Assembly (NCBI GenBank): GCA_947069175.1 | Contig: CAMTDV010000027.1 | Span: 36,407,369-36,471,368, forward strand | DNA: 64,000 nucleotides | DNA from: Scalesia atractyloides | Taxonomy: Eukaryota; Streptophyta; Magnoliopsida; Asterales; Asteraceae | Reading direction: 5' to 3' | Shown here: one piece after another, positions 36,002-48,379 of the stretch | How positions within the stretch are numbered: the first letter of the stretch is position 1 | Layout of the letters: every line of letters starts with the position of its first letter | The notes under the pieces: model-generated | The model's input: only the letters and a program-made list of their open reading frames with translations | The model's database searches: none | What the model was told of the DNA's origin: nothing | Program-made: the position numbers and the translations under genes

Positions 36002-37972
36002 TGTAACGCCTCGCTTTTTCGTACTTTCCTTAATTAGAAAGTGTAAACATATTTCTATTTATAGAAACTTGTATTCGTACCGTATTCGTATTCCTTTTCC
36101 AATTTTGTAATCCGAGACTTTGATCGTGGTGAAATTCATACTTGTCTTACATGCATTCAATCATTTAAACTGATATTTGTTATACATGTAAAGACTCATA
36201 CATTCAAATCATACTTATATGCGTTATAAGTTCAAGGACTAAAAATGTCAAAAACCAAAGAAGCTTCTGGAATAACTCTCCTCACGGCCCGCGACCGACA
36301 TCTTGGAACCATCTCGCGGCTCGCCAGACTTCTCACGGCATGCGAACGATTCCCCTTCACCCTCTCGGGGCCCGCGAGTGGGGCATAATCCAGAGAAAGT
36401 GGTTTCTAGCCCATGGATGGGTCCCATTTGTGTTTTCTGCATTAAATGCACCCAACTAACAACCCCCTAAATATCAACTATAAATACCACCTCTTACCTA
36501 CCTAAAAACTCTTCTCTTCTTCTCTCTAAAACTCTTTCTCCATCTGAAAGTTCAAGACTTTTAAAAGTGAGTTCTAACTCACCCTTACCTCCCTTCTTTG
36601 ATCTTTCGTCCTTTTTAACACTTGAATCACCTTTGGGAATGTTTCCATAGTTTTCCATTGAAAACCAACTTGGAACATCACCATATTTGAGGTCCCAAGT
36701 GTAAGAACTTTTTGTTTTAATAGGATTTTAACCCATATGTGTTGTATCCTTCCAAGCTTGTTCTTGAAACAAGACTTGAGCTGGTAGTGTGTGATTACTT
36801 GGAAGCCTTGGCTATCCCACCTTCAATCCACCACCTCACTTGATAATTTTGATTATTTTTCGTCTTTTACTTTTATGTTTAACTTATTCATGACCATCCT
36901 TGTCGTCTTTGTGACGACTTGTGCATTGGTGAACTATACGAAAGAGGTTAAAGGAAGGTTATCTCCTACCTCCATGCATGACTTCTATGAACTTTCATGA
37001 TACGTATACTATAATATATATATACACACACACACACTAACCAAACTCTTGATGGTAATCAAATGATTACCCGTCATGGTACTAGGTTACATCACCTAAG
37101 TACTTAATTTCTCGTAACGATTCTAATGGGTATCCTAACCCATGAAAACACATCAACCCAAATGGGTATTATAGTGTCGAGAATGAGTATTAAGTGTATA
37201 TGATTATTTTCCCGTATACATACTTTAGTGTATTTAAATTCCTAATCCTCCGCTATCATTCGAATACTTTACAGACATACCAAGTGGAAGCTTGCAAAAC
37301 CGTGAGTACACTCGAACACCCTTTTTACGCTTTACACCTTTGGGTGCAACATGTTAGTTTATCAAAATACACGCAATCACACTTATACTTTTATGCAATC
37401 ACCCAAACAATCCATCATACATGCTATAGTTACGTGATACAGGATTTGTATACTTGGAACATTCTTATGTGATGCTATTTGTCATTAACTACGTACGACC
37501 CTCCCCTTAACATGTATAGCTTATAGGAGTAACGCACCGCCCGTATTCTTGAGGTCATGTTAAGTGTATTCTATTTTGCGGTGACACGCGAGGGTTGACT
37601 TATAGATCGCATGTCATGGATACAATAATCTAGTATGCTAGCTTAACATATGGATTCGTTTAAAACCTTTTCGTACTTATGCTATATCAAACTTGTGTAC
37701 TCGCCAATACTTTGTGTTGAACTATACTTTTAACATGTTACAGGTTAAGGATGTTGATCATGACAAAACTTAGTAGGGACGACATAGAAACACATCTAGA
37801 ATGCTAGGATTTATATTGTTGAACTTCTTGTATTTGACTTTCGTGTTGTATTGACAATTTTGTTATGAAATGAAATGGGTTTGATTTAAATCTTGTCGCA
37901 AATAGTGTTATGATGCCTTGAGGAATCTATTCGTCTCACTCTGATGTTTCCGTCATCGGTTGGGGTGTGACA
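36002..37972 (+). repeat. Solo gypsy-type LTR inserted in E1 ORF-B
   Basis: It begins TGTAACGCCTCG and ends GGGGTGTGACA, flanked by TCTGC (35997-36001 and 37973-37977). The uninterrupted sister sequence in E2 at 33481-33500 reads AAGACTCTGCCACTTCTTC, which confirms the duplication. It holds a TATA box TATAAATA at 36479-36486, a GC-rich block with repeated CGGCCCGCGA-like words (36283-36386), and a (CA)n run near 37025. There is no internal region, so it is a recombination product. Termini match chromovirus LTRs. Confidence 0.9.
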
Positions 37973-37977
37973 TCTGC

Positions 37978-38906
37978 CACTTCTTCAAAAAGGCCAAAGG
38001 TTGTGACTAGAATGGATTCTGAAGAAAAGGAAAAGGAATATCTGGTTCAAGAGATTGATAAAGATAGCATGATGTATCCTGAATACCAGCTGAAAGAATT
38101 CTACTAGAATGATGAAGAAGACAAGTTGGATAGCCTTCTCAGCCCTATGAGTAAATGGAGAGAAGAGAAACTGAAAAGATAAGAAGGCAGCCTTCATGAA
38201 CCACTTCTAAATCCAGTGGTAAGAGTGCTCAAAGTGGATACCCAGACACCTACAGGCAAAATAGTGGGAGTTCATAAGAAAAACAAGTACACAATGATCA
38301 GAATGGATGGTAGTGAAACAATAGTTGTGGATGCTGATTTGGCTGATGAGCTTCATCTTTGAATATAATGAAGCTGAAAGAGATCTATGATCAAGATACA
38401 TGAAACACAAAGGTCATTAGAAGGGCTCTTCACAGCTTGACAGAAGAAGGAATGAAACTGTTCACAAAGGCAACCCTAGCAGATTTTGACCTCTATATTA
38501 TCTTTGATTATATGACAAGCAAGAAAGTGCAAATACATCATCCTGATACATCCATCACAGCTGAACATGAACAAGAAGACAAAACAGGGGTCATCTTTGA
38601 GAAACCTGAATTATCTGTTGTTTTCAGGGATCTTGATAAGAAAAAGGCTCTGTTCAGAGTTAATGAACTATGTAGGTACTCAAACAAGACCCTCAACTCT
38701 ATCAAAGACTGGATGAACAAGAACATCTCAAGGCAAAAGGACGAAACAAGGAGAAGCCAAGGAAAGAAATTGAAGACATCATTAATGAATGGATCACGGC
38801 AAGAGGATGGTACAAAGACATGTTCAAAGCATGTCACAAGATAATTGGTCACAAGAAATAACTGAAAGGATGTGATCTCTACAAAAGCAACCTAAAGATT
38901 GTTTAA
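37978..38906 (+). pseudogene. E1 accessory ORF-B, 3' part
   Basis: It resumes after the solo LTR. The conserved C-terminal region is at 38437-38844 (ATLADFDLYIIFDYMTSKKV, GVIFEKPELSVVFRD, KKALFRVNELCRYSNK) and the terminal stop TAA at 38904-38906. It has stops near 38106 and 38362. Confidence 0.75.
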
Positions 38907-39030
38907 AAACAATTTATTTCTGTTACTTTGTTATTTTTGAAACAATTTCTGTGTCTGCAATCTGAATTTTGATGTTTTGATGTCTTTAAGTATGGTCTTT
39001 GTTACGAGATGTTATTTTTCTTACAATACT

Positions 39031-39039
39031 TAGGGGGAT
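39031..39039 (+). promoter_or_regulatory. E1 polypurine tract
   Basis: TAGGGGGAT lies directly before the 3' LTR start TGTTAGG. Confidence 0.85.
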
Positions 39040-39719
39040 TGTTAGGAAACCTTTTGCAACTATTGAAGAAAAATATGATCTATCTAATCACATGCTGAAG
39101 ATAAAGTCATGAAGGTCAAACAGAAAGAAGATACAAGATAATCAGGACAAAAGAAGGAATGTACATCTTCAACATTCATAAGAAAAGGATCACAAATAAA
39201 TGAAGACAATCAGAAAGGAGCAATCTGATGAATATGATGATCTGTTTAACAGATTTTCTGATGGGGTTGGTTATCAGAATTTCTGATGAGCCAACTTGTC
39301 TAAAAGATAAGGCTCTGTCATATTTGTAAAGTAACAAGTTGACCATGATAGATTCAATGAATACACCAAAAAACTACTTTATGTAGAGCAAGTGCATGAA
39401 TAAATAAATGTTTATTCATGCTAAAAACTCTCTATAAAATAGAGAGTAAAACTTCGAAGGATAATGAGTTAAGCTAAGTATTTAATACATACAACAAAAT
39501 TTCATTACCCCTTCACCACAGAATTATCAAAGTATTTGTTTGTATAGTCAATAACCTCACAATCACCTTGTAAACCATTTTGTTTCAAATGATATAAACT
39601 TAAAAATTTTGTAGTTGTGTTTCTTGGAAGTTTGGTGCCTATTTCCGCACATTATTTTCATATTTTTTTATCATTAGCCATATTAAGTTAAAAAGAGCAT
39701 TGTTTGTCTGGGACCAACA
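39040..39719 (+). repeat. E1 3' LTR
   Basis: It is the partner of 3677-4390, ends GGGACCAACA and is followed by the ACCAC duplication at 39720-39724. TATA-like CTATAAAATAGAG lies near 39433. Confidence 0.9.
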
Positions 39720-39724
39720 ACCAC

Positions 39725-40700
39725 GTATCAAGATACTCTCGCAAATTAAAGGACACATCCTCCACATAGTTTAAACAACATTGATGGTGGTAGAAGCATC
39801 TACATATCCGTCACTATTGTAAGGCTCTTATAATAAATTTTGGAAATTTTGATAACAACATATATTTCTATTATATATTCATCAAAATCACAATAGTAAA
39901 CTTCTTTGTTAATGCTCTTAACATTAGATGACATACCATATTTTATGACTTTCACATGACATGATTATATTTTGATGTTTGATTCGTGACTTATTTCATA
40001 AGTCATGATCACAACCCGCTCATTGTGTTCTTGCAGATCAATTATTGCACTTTCCTTTAAAATGTGTATTATCCTTATTCAATTCATTGAATATGAGTCA
40101 TCCACAAAAGTTAAATATCCGTCTTAAATTCTCCTTTAAAATTATGTATTATATTTTCTCGACTAAAACATTAAACCTAAACGATGGTCCAATATTTATA
40201 TAGAAAATGCACAATATTTTAAAAGAATATAACAGTTATGTCTAAACATCGAATCTTAAAGTGTTATTAGTTTCAACACTTGTGTCATTCGACCAAAACA
40301 ATCGCAATTTAATCATCTTATGGTATTTTTTGAGTTACTCCCTCAACAAAACATCATGCACCCATAAGAACAAATTTCTCATTACACCTTGAAGCTCTAA
40401 ACTTGAATACTCACAAGTCATTCATAACAACAAAGTTGTTTATGATTCACTTCATGCAAGGAGTTGAATACTTACTTATGTTCGTAAAAAACATCGAGAT
40501 GTTTGTCACTACATAGTCACCCTGAGACTATTATATGGTTCAAGACATAATATTCTTGAACGAACATTGAACCTATATAAATTACAAAAGACATGTTTTA
40601 TTGGCTCAAAAAATTTCTTAGCTCTGCGGCTACTTTAAAATTTAAACTATATTTATTTATGTTTTGATTAAAAAATTAGGACCATACACTCTAATATAGT
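39725..40700. other. Geneless AT-rich spacer
   Basis: No ORF, RNA gene or retroelement domain was recognised. Confidence 0.6.
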
Positions 40701-40714
40701 TTTATTAAGATAAA

Positions 40715-43040
40715 ACAGTATCTAACAGGCTCTTTAGAAAATATAACAAATTACAAATCGTTTTAACAAAAATAGTTTATCATAGTCCAATCAATTCTAA
40801 CTCGTTCGTTAGAAGATAAACGATTACCAATCGTTAAAATGGGTGGTTTTTAGGATAAATCGATTCTAATATGCTCATTTGAGCTTAGACATCTAACAAA
40901 CATTTGATATATTTAGTTTATATAAAGTAAACCGTTTCTAAACCACTTGTAAAAAATTAAACAAAAACACTTATCATCATAAGTCTGTTTGGTTTATATA
41001 AAATAAACGGTTTCTAACATGCTTGTTAGAAGACATTATGATTAAAATTTATCATCATAAGCCATTTTGGTTTATATAAAATAAACCGTTTCTAACATAC
41101 TTGTTAGAAGACATTATGCTTAAAATTTATCATCATATCGCCTTTTGGTTTATATAAATAAGTTATTTCTAACACGCTCGTTTGAAATAAACGATTGCCA
41201 AAATCGTTTTAAAGTTTATTGAAATCTGGTATTTTAGCCCGCGCTTTGCGGCCGGGCCGCAAAAGGATGTTGGCGATGACGTATTTGTTATATGGTACAT
41301 TGATTGATGTGCAAAATATGATCTATAAAAACTAACCTAATTTAGATCTCTAATTTTAAATTTATAATAAAACTCTCTAAATGCTACGTGTACCTATCAT
41401 ACGTAGTAAATCCTAATGAAGTCAAAATACCGAACCCACGAGACACTAATCCTAATGAAGTCAAAATACCGAACCCACGAGACACTAGTGACGCTAACTA
41501 GACTTTAAAAACTAATTACTTAACTTGATTTAATTGTTTTGAGAGTTTTTTAATTTTTTTTAAAAAAATTTTGTCACCATCCAAAGTCTTCAACTAAATC
41601 CTCCCAAATTCAATTAATTCCACCACCAAAAAAAAATCTCAAATGCCTTTGTATTGTTAAACAAAAAAAACATGTATTGAGTTGAAAGTTTGCTTTTAAC
41701 TATCATAGATTGTAAAATAAACAAGTAAAATGTATTGTTCACAATTTAGGCCTTAATAGTAAAATAAGCAAGTAACACAGTTAAATAAATATGTTTTGAG
41801 TTGAAAGTTAGTTTTAACTATCATAGATTGACTAAAGAAAAAAGAATTAAAATTTTTTACATGATGTATTGAAGGCTTTGATCTAAATTGCGCTGCGGCA
41901 AGTATGCGGTGAGAGTTCGATCAATGTCACACACTATGACAAAGGATAAAGAAAACAAAAAAAGTCATAACATTAACCACAATAATATCTACATGTGTTT
42001 GGTTTGTTGTAGCTGCCACTCAGCTCTAATCATTGAAACGTAGCAACGCAAAATTATATCATAATTTAAACAAATCGTGATTGTACACCGATTTCAATCA
42101 CATAAAAAATTCACATTAAAATTCCAATAAAAATAAACACATGTCATAACATGGAGGTTTTAACACTAAAAACAATATACAAATAATAAAACATTACTAA
42201 AATATTACCAAAATATTAATTTAAAACTAATATTTCAAGCAACTATTAATGTTAGTATTGGAATAAACCATTTGTAACACTCGTTAGAGATACAGGATTA
42301 CAAATTAATTTTATGTTTTGTTGCAATAAACTGTTTCTAACACGATTGTTAGATATAAACGATTACAAAAATTGTTTTAATATCTATAAAAGTATTTTAT
42401 TTCTAAATAAACATTTAAATAAAACGTATGAACTTTGGTTTTTCTAAACAAAATGTTTTCAAATCGTTCGTTGGAAATTTAACAGTTTACACCAAGCTGT
42501 TTCAAATTTTATTATTTTCCAAAAAAATTGTTTCTAACACGCTAGTTAGTAATTATTTTGCAAAAATATGTATTCTTCTCGTTAAAAAATTCAAACGTCT
42601 TTAAAACTTGTTAGTCTAAAAAAATCGTTTCTAACACGCTTGTTACAAAACATAGCTGTTTTAAACTTAGTCTTTTACCAAAATAATCATTTCTAACACG
42701 CTGATGAGAAATAGGAATGTTTTAAAACTTATTATTCTAAAAAAACAATTATTTATAATATGCTCGTTAGAAATTGTAGACTTATTATTTTGCAACATCA
42801 TCGTTATTTACACACTTATTAGAAAGTAATTGTTTTTAAAACTTGTAATTTTTATTGAAATAACGAATTTTGTAAAACGATAGTTAGAAATATAAATGTT
42901 TTAAAACATTTAAAACAAATCTTTTTACCAATTATAATTTCTAAACACGCTCCTTAAAATGATTTTAAACATTTATACATGTTTTATATGTGTTTACATC
43001 AAATATACCTTTTCTAATACACTCATTAGAAATTCTAAGT
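40715..43040. repeat. Degenerate palindromic satellite-like array
   Basis: The imperfect palindrome TTTCTAAC-N5-GTTAGAAA and variants recur about 17 times, typically 55-95 bases apart (for example near 40797, 41008, 41089, 41167, 42332, 42532, 42628, 43012). At 40920-41180 the unit is a clearer tandem of about 79 bp containing TTTGGTTTATATAAA. The array is interrupted at about 41220-42250 by unrelated sequence with a GC-rich hairpin. Confidence 0.7.
41411..41488. repeat. Perfect tandem duplication, 2 x 39 bp
   Basis: The unit TCCTAATGAAGTCAAAATAC plus 19 more bases occurs at 41411-41449 and 41450-41488 without a mismatch visible to me. Confidence 0.9.
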
Positions 43041-43084
43041 ATTTGAAAGCATTTTGAGATACATATTATTTTGTATATGATATG

Positions 43085-43729
43085 TGTTAGGGGTTAATTT
43101 TTAATATTATGGATCACATATTCTTAAATTTGGCCTGGAACCCTGATCCTTAACAGATGATGCAGTAAGTTTGAGAATCATGAATCCTTATTATTATTTG
43201 TATTTACTAACAATTGTATCATTTGTTTGATATTTGTATTCAAAGGAATATAACGAATTGGACTTGGTCAATGCTGATACTTCGGGGAATATGATGTATA
43301 TTCGGACGTGCATGGAAGCGTGTAGCTGTTATAGAGAACATGGGGATACTATTATAATTTATATTTTATAAAGGGGATAAGGAGCTCATTTTAGGCAGAT
43401 TATTATATCATATGAGCACATGTTACTCTGATACTCTCTCGCAAACCACATACTCTAGAAAATATTGTATTGAGCTCATTGTCTTCCGAAGTTGTAATTG
43501 GATCATTACTTATTTCCGTTATATATTTGGTGATCGATAGTTTCTATTACCCGAGGTTTTTTGTGCTGGTGATCTATCAAGGATCAAGGGCTTTTTCCTC
43601 GTACAAAAGTCGGTGCTCATTATCATTTTCGTTTTATAATCAATTATATTGTTGTTCGTACACTGAAGCACTCAACCTCACAATCAAATTTTGGTTACAT
43701 TATCCATAAACTAAATTTTTACCAAAACA
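43085..43729 (+). repeat. G1 5' LTR (boundaries inferred)
   Basis: The start TGTTAGGGG and end ACCAAAACA are chosen from the TG...CA rule and the primer site that follows. No partner LTR lies in the window, so the left boundary is tentative. Confidence 0.6.
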
Positions 43730-43732
43730 ATT

Positions 43733-43749
43733 TGGCGCACACCATGGGG
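43733..43749 (+). promoter_or_regulatory. G1 primer binding site
   Basis: TGGCGCACACCATGGGG resembles the TGGCGCCGTTGCCGGGG site (tRNA-Asp type) used by Tat and Athila elements, with several mismatches. Confidence 0.6.
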
Positions 43750-43808
43750 CAAGTGGTGCATCAATTCTAAGAATTTTCATTCATTTCCACTCGTTTCCAT
43801 CAACTTCA

Positions 43809-45790
43809 TGGCCTCTCAGGGGAAAGCTACTTCAAGTGCCATGCCAGCGGTTACCTCATCTCAGACCACAATGTCTTTGCCTCCCATTCCCCCAACATTT
43901 TAGAATAATGCTGAAAATGCTAAGAAGAAGACATCGTCCGTGTTTACAACATAAAAAACTTCTATTGTTTCTTCCTCTACAACTACTAACAATGATATTT
44001 TGTTTGATGTTGCAGATGAAAGGCTACATGGAGCAGCAAGACAAAACTAACCAGAGGATCCTTCGCGAAATTGATGAAATCAAGAAGCTGAAGAGACCCG
44101 CAGAAAATCAGTCTCCATTGATGCCTAGGTCATTGGATGCTACTCCATCATCAACAATCCAACATTCTAGGGGATCCATGTCCAGATTCAAGGATCCTCC
44201 AACTTTCAGCAAGGATCACTAGCAATGAAGCAGCCTCAAGGATCCTACTTTCAGCATCAAGGATCCTCAGCTCGAGTTCAAGGATCCATGGATTATCCAT
44301 CAAGGCCTTCAGCACCAATGTATCCTGGATCCAACGTCTTTCAAGATCAAGGATCCTTAAGGAGTCAACCACTTAGAAATTCTAAAGTCCATGATGGGGA
44401 CTTCATCCCAATGCAAACTATCACTTCATCAAGCCCTATTGTGACAGCAGACATCTCTTATCCCCAATATACTTATGTAATACCACCTTAAGCCAAACGG
44501 GAGGTAACAATTTTAACAAAACCTTTATGGATACTAATTATGGTTTCATGAAGGATGCAGGGATCAATCAGGCCATAGCTAGGGAGCTACAGAAGCTCAA
44601 GGATATGATATCCAGCGTTCCAGGGGTAGTTAAACCTATTCCTGAAATTCCGGATGGAAGTCACAAGGTGTCTCGCTTTGCACCACCCATATGCCAGGCA
44701 GAGATTCCAAAATGCTTCTAGACACCCAACATGAAGTTGTACGATGGAACAACTGATCCAGAGGAGCACGTGGCTCAATATCGGGAGAGAATGGAGATAA
44801 ACCCCATTCCTGAGAGGTTAAAAGAAGCTTGCCTGTGTAAGGGCTTCGGATCTACACTTACTGGATCAACACTCAAATGGTTGCTAAGTCTTTCTCCCTA
44901 TTCCATTACCTCATTCTCAACATTTAGTTAACCTACTCAATAATCAGTTGTCATGTAGTAGAACTTTTGAAAGGCTAACTAGTGACTTGTATAGGATAAC
45001 CCAGGCTCATGATGAATCCTTAAGGTATTATGTCACTAAGTTTGGTAGAGAATCCTTAGAAATCCCGAATCTAGATGTTGTAACTGCTGTTGAGGCATTT
45101 AAAATGGGATTACAAAAGGATTCTCCATTTGATGATAACCTTGTCATGACCCCTTGCAGGAACTTGGACGAAGTAAGAAACAGGGCTCTGAGATTCATCT
45201 AATTAGAGGATGATAAGAGAATACAAGACAGAATCACTGGTTCTAATAAACAGGAATACAACGACAATAAGCAAGGATCCTTATATAAGAATAATAGATC
45301 CAAGCAGTACTCCAAAACTAATAATCAAAATGTTCATGCAGTTGAACAAGATGAAGATGATGATTAGGAATATCATCGAATATCTGAATATTGCTTTTCT
45401 GTTAATAACAATTAGTTGATGCTTGCCTTGCAGAGCTTAGGTGAAAAAGCTAGGTGGCCGAAGAAGAACGAGGAGTCTAACCCCTTCAAGGATAAGTCCA
45501 GGTGGTGTGCAGACCACAAAGACTTTGAGCATTTAACGGATAAATGCATAGCTTTAAGGAGAGAAATTAGCTATCTCCTTTATAAGGGGCACGTGAAAGA
45601 GCTGCTGGGCAAAAGAAGTCAATATGGAAAACGTTGCCCCACCTCCGGCCGATGCACAAATCGTAAATTTTATTTCCGGACGATTAGATATTTATGGAAC
45701 CTCGTTCTCGGTGGTAGAGAGGCATGCCAAAGAAACCAAGTTGGAGAATGGAGACAGGCCCATTACCTCCACTCTATCTTAGAAGAAAGT
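43809..45790 (+). pseudogene. G1 gag remnant
   Basis: It starts MASQGKATSSAM at 43809. A basic/charged segment follows (44010-44222), then a Gln-Gly-Ser rich stretch (44150-44400) made by repeated AAGGATCC words. The capsid domain is at about 44720-45202 (YDGTTDPEEHVAQYRERM, RTFERLTSDLYRITQAHDES, VTAVEAFKMGLQKDSPF). The knuckle C-x2-H-x4-H-x4-C (CADHKDFEHLTDKC) with IALRREISYL follows at 45500-45600. CHHC instead of CCHC is usual in Tat gag. Several stops are present. Confidence 0.8.
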
Positions 45791-45799
45791 AATATGCTT

Positions 45800-46230
45800 T
45801 GATGAGGATGATCGTGTTCATATTCAGGATCCTCATTATAATGGCCTAGTTATTACTTTGTTTTTAGCCAATCACTTTGTTCGCAAGATCCTCATTGACG
45901 GTGGAAGCTCTATGAACATCATACAACTTGATGTCCTGAAAAAGATGAATATCCCAAAAACAGAAATAATTCCAAGATCATATGTCCTTGTGGAATTCAG
46001 CGGTGAAACGAAAAACATGCTGGGGGACATCAAGCTCCCAATCTATATTGAGGGGGCAAACACTGTACAAAAATTTTGTGTTCTTAACTTCTTGTCTTGT
46101 TGCAATGTTATCCTTGGCAGGCCGTGGATTCACGAAATGAACGTTGTTCCATCAACCTACCACCAATGTGTAAAACTGCCAACACCTTGGGGGTAGTGGA
46201 GATAGAAAGCGATCAACAAGAGACCAAGAA
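45800..46230 (+). pseudogene. G1 protease region
   Basis: The 45858-46196 frame contains ILIDGGSSMNII, the DGGSS variant of the aspartic protease site common in Tat elements, and NVILGRPWIHEMNVVPSTYH toward the C-terminal side. It matches the whole Tat protease fold region in length. Confidence 0.8.
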
Positions 46231-47700
46231 TTGTTACACCTCTTCAATGAAACCGGCATCGAAACTAAGGGCGGCATAGCAATCACAACAACCTCCAAGG
46301 AGTGTCTTAGGGCAATAGAGCAGGATAGCAAAGATGTAATATTGGACCCACAGGATCCTGAAATCAAAATCTTCATAGGATCCGGGATCCATGATAGTAT
46401 CGAGCAGGATCCGGTATCCTTCCTGAAAAGAAGAAAGTCTACCTTTGCTTGGAAATACGAGGATATGACAGGTATATCTAAAGATATTATAATACATAAA
46501 CTTGGAATTGATAAATCTTTCAAGCCAATTCATCAACAAAGAAGAAAATTTGCACCTGAAAGGAACCTTATCATCCAAGAGGAGGTACACAAACTCTTGA
46601 AGGCATGTATGATTAGATAGGTCAAGTATCCAAGATGGTTAGCCAATGTGGTTTTTGTTCAAAAGAAAAACGGAAAGTGGAGGGTATGTGTCGATTTAAC
46701 AGACCTAAATAAGGCATGTCCCAAGGATCTTTTCCCATTACCACACATTGACTCCATGGTGGATGCAATAGCAGGACATAAGTTGCTAACCATTATGTAC
46801 GCGTCCTCTGGATTCCAATAAATTCAGGTGGAACCATCTGACAATGAGGATACATCATTCATGACACCTACTGGCATATACTCTTATATTGCAATGCCTT
46901 TTGGACTAAGAAATGCAGGTGCCACCTACCAAAGACTGGTCACATGATGTTTAAAGAGCAGATTGGAGACACTATGAAAGTGTATATAGATGACATGGTG
47001 GTCAAGTCCCAGATAGCAGTGATCATCTCAAGGATCTCAAAGTAGCATTCAACATCCTTGACCAATACAACATGAAGCTGAATCCTTCAAAGTGTCATTT
47101 TGGTGTTAAAGTTGGAAAGTTCCTAGGATATATGGTGGCCAATGCCAAGGATGTCCAAAGATTAACAGGAAGGATCGCAGCTTTGAATAGGTTCATTTCA
47201 AAGTCTTTAGAGAAGTGCAAAGATTTCTACGATATCCTGACGAAGAATAAGAAATTTGAGTGGACGAAGAAGCATGAAGCTGCACTCAAGGCTCTCAAGG
47301 ATTATATATCCTCGGCACCAGCCCTGATGAAACAAGAGGATGGTGAGCCATTATCCTTGTACTTAGTTATTTCAGGTAAAGCAGTAAGTGCAGTGTTAGT
47401 TAAGGATCACGAAGGCCAACAACATCTGGTATATTATGTAAGTAAAAGTCTTCTTGATGCTAAAGCCAGGTACTCTCATTTAGAGAAATTAATTCTTGCA
47501 TTGATTATGGCTTCCACTAAACTCAAACATTATTTTGAAACACATACAGTTATTATGAAAACTAATTTTCCTATCAAAAATGTTCTCAGGAAACCTGAAT
47601 TAGGAAGAATGGTGAAGTGGACAGTCAAACTTAGTGCATATGACATAAAAATGAACCAAGGACTGCCATCAGGTCTCAAGGTTTGGCCGACTTTGTGGTA
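46231..47700 (+). pseudogene. G1 reverse transcriptase and RNase H
   Basis: The RT N-terminus is in the 46231-46620 frame (FAWKYEDMTGISKDIIIHKL). Finger/palm words follow at 46620-47000 (PRWLANVVFVQKKNGKWRVC, DLNKACPKD, AMPFGLRNAGATYQRL) and YIDDMVVKS appears across frame changes near 46983. The 47072-47701 frame covers the RT thumb and RNase H (KLNPSKCHFGVKVGKFLGYM, LYLVISGKAVSAVLVK, VYYVSKSLLDAKARYSHLEK). Stops separate the parts. Confidence 0.85.
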
Positions 47701-48190
47701 GATTTCATTAGTGATCTACAAAGGGAAGCTGAATTAGAGGTTCAATAGCTTGAGGATACCGGGATCCTTGGATACTCTTCACAGAGCCTCAAACTTCAAG
47801 GGAACTGGACTAGGCATACCACTAAAATCACCAAAGGGGGACATAATACCCCAATCCATTGCTTGTGAGTTTCAGATAACTAACAAGGAAGTAGAATGTG
47901 AGGCTAGCTAAACAAACGACGATCAGATGTCTTCAAGTATACATAGACTCATTGCTTATTACTAACCATCACAATGGATCATATGCTGTGAAGGGTGAGA
48001 AATTAATCAAATATTTAAAATTGTTTAAAAACTAGCAAACGCTTTCGATTCTTTTAGCATAATGCAGGTACCTGGAGAAGAAAATGCTGGGCAGATGGGT
48101 TAGCAAATCTAGGATCATCTTTAAAGATACCAGAAGACGTGAGGATACCTATCACCCATATTCTTTTTCCTGCAATCAAGGAAAATTAAG
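47690..48190 (+). pseudogene. G1 second (archaeal-type) RNase H remnant
   Basis: Downstream of the first RNase H, scrambled frames still show LADFVVDFISD, then SPKGDIIPQSIACEFQITNK and EVECEA near 47830-47910. These are hallmarks of the additional RNase H of Tat elements. It is broken by stops and frameshifts. Confidence 0.6.
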
Positions 48191-48379
48191 CATTGAAAAT
48201 AGTTGAGGATACTTCAATTGTACACAGCGATGTACAGCCGTATTCAGGATCATGGATCCTTCCAATTATGAACTACATTCAGAATAGGAAATTCCCACAG
48301 GAGAGAATCACAGAGCCTTCAAGGTTAAGGTATCTTAATTTATTATATTAAATAACACTTTGTGTAAAAGATCTCTTGC

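Larger units (their letters stand above)
3677..39719 (+). mobile_element. E1: outer Ty1/copia retrotransposon split by nested insertions
   Basis: The element starts with TGTTAGGAAAC at 3677 and ends with GACCAACA at 39719. ACCAC lies immediately outside both ends (3672-3676 and 39720-39724), which proves that these two LTRs belong together although they are 36 kb apart. Its own sequence is 3677-13603, 35266-36001 and 37978-39719; the rest is E2 and a solo LTR. Order: LTR, tRNA-iMet primer site, gag, protease, integrase, RT, RNase H, accessory ORF-A, accessory ORF-B, polypurine tract, LTR. Integrase before RT makes it copia. The long post-pol accessory region and extended gag recall Sireviruses, but that lineage call is inference. 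It is defective: the gag start codon is lost, there are many stops, and RT has VDG in place of VDD. Confidence 0.9.

Noticed and set aside
37194..37472. 92-codon ORF in the solo LTR
   Set aside because: It is a chance open frame in LTR sequence with no motif. LTR boundaries are firmly set by the TCTGC duplication.
40920..41215. CRISPR-like array of palindromic repeats with spacers
   Set aside because: This is a plant nuclear context. Repeats are degenerate, spacers are related to each other, and there are no cas genes; it is a satellite.
43470..43709. 79-codon ORF just before G1 gag
   Set aside because: It lies inside the G1 5' LTR. Translation is expected to begin after the primer site, at 43809.
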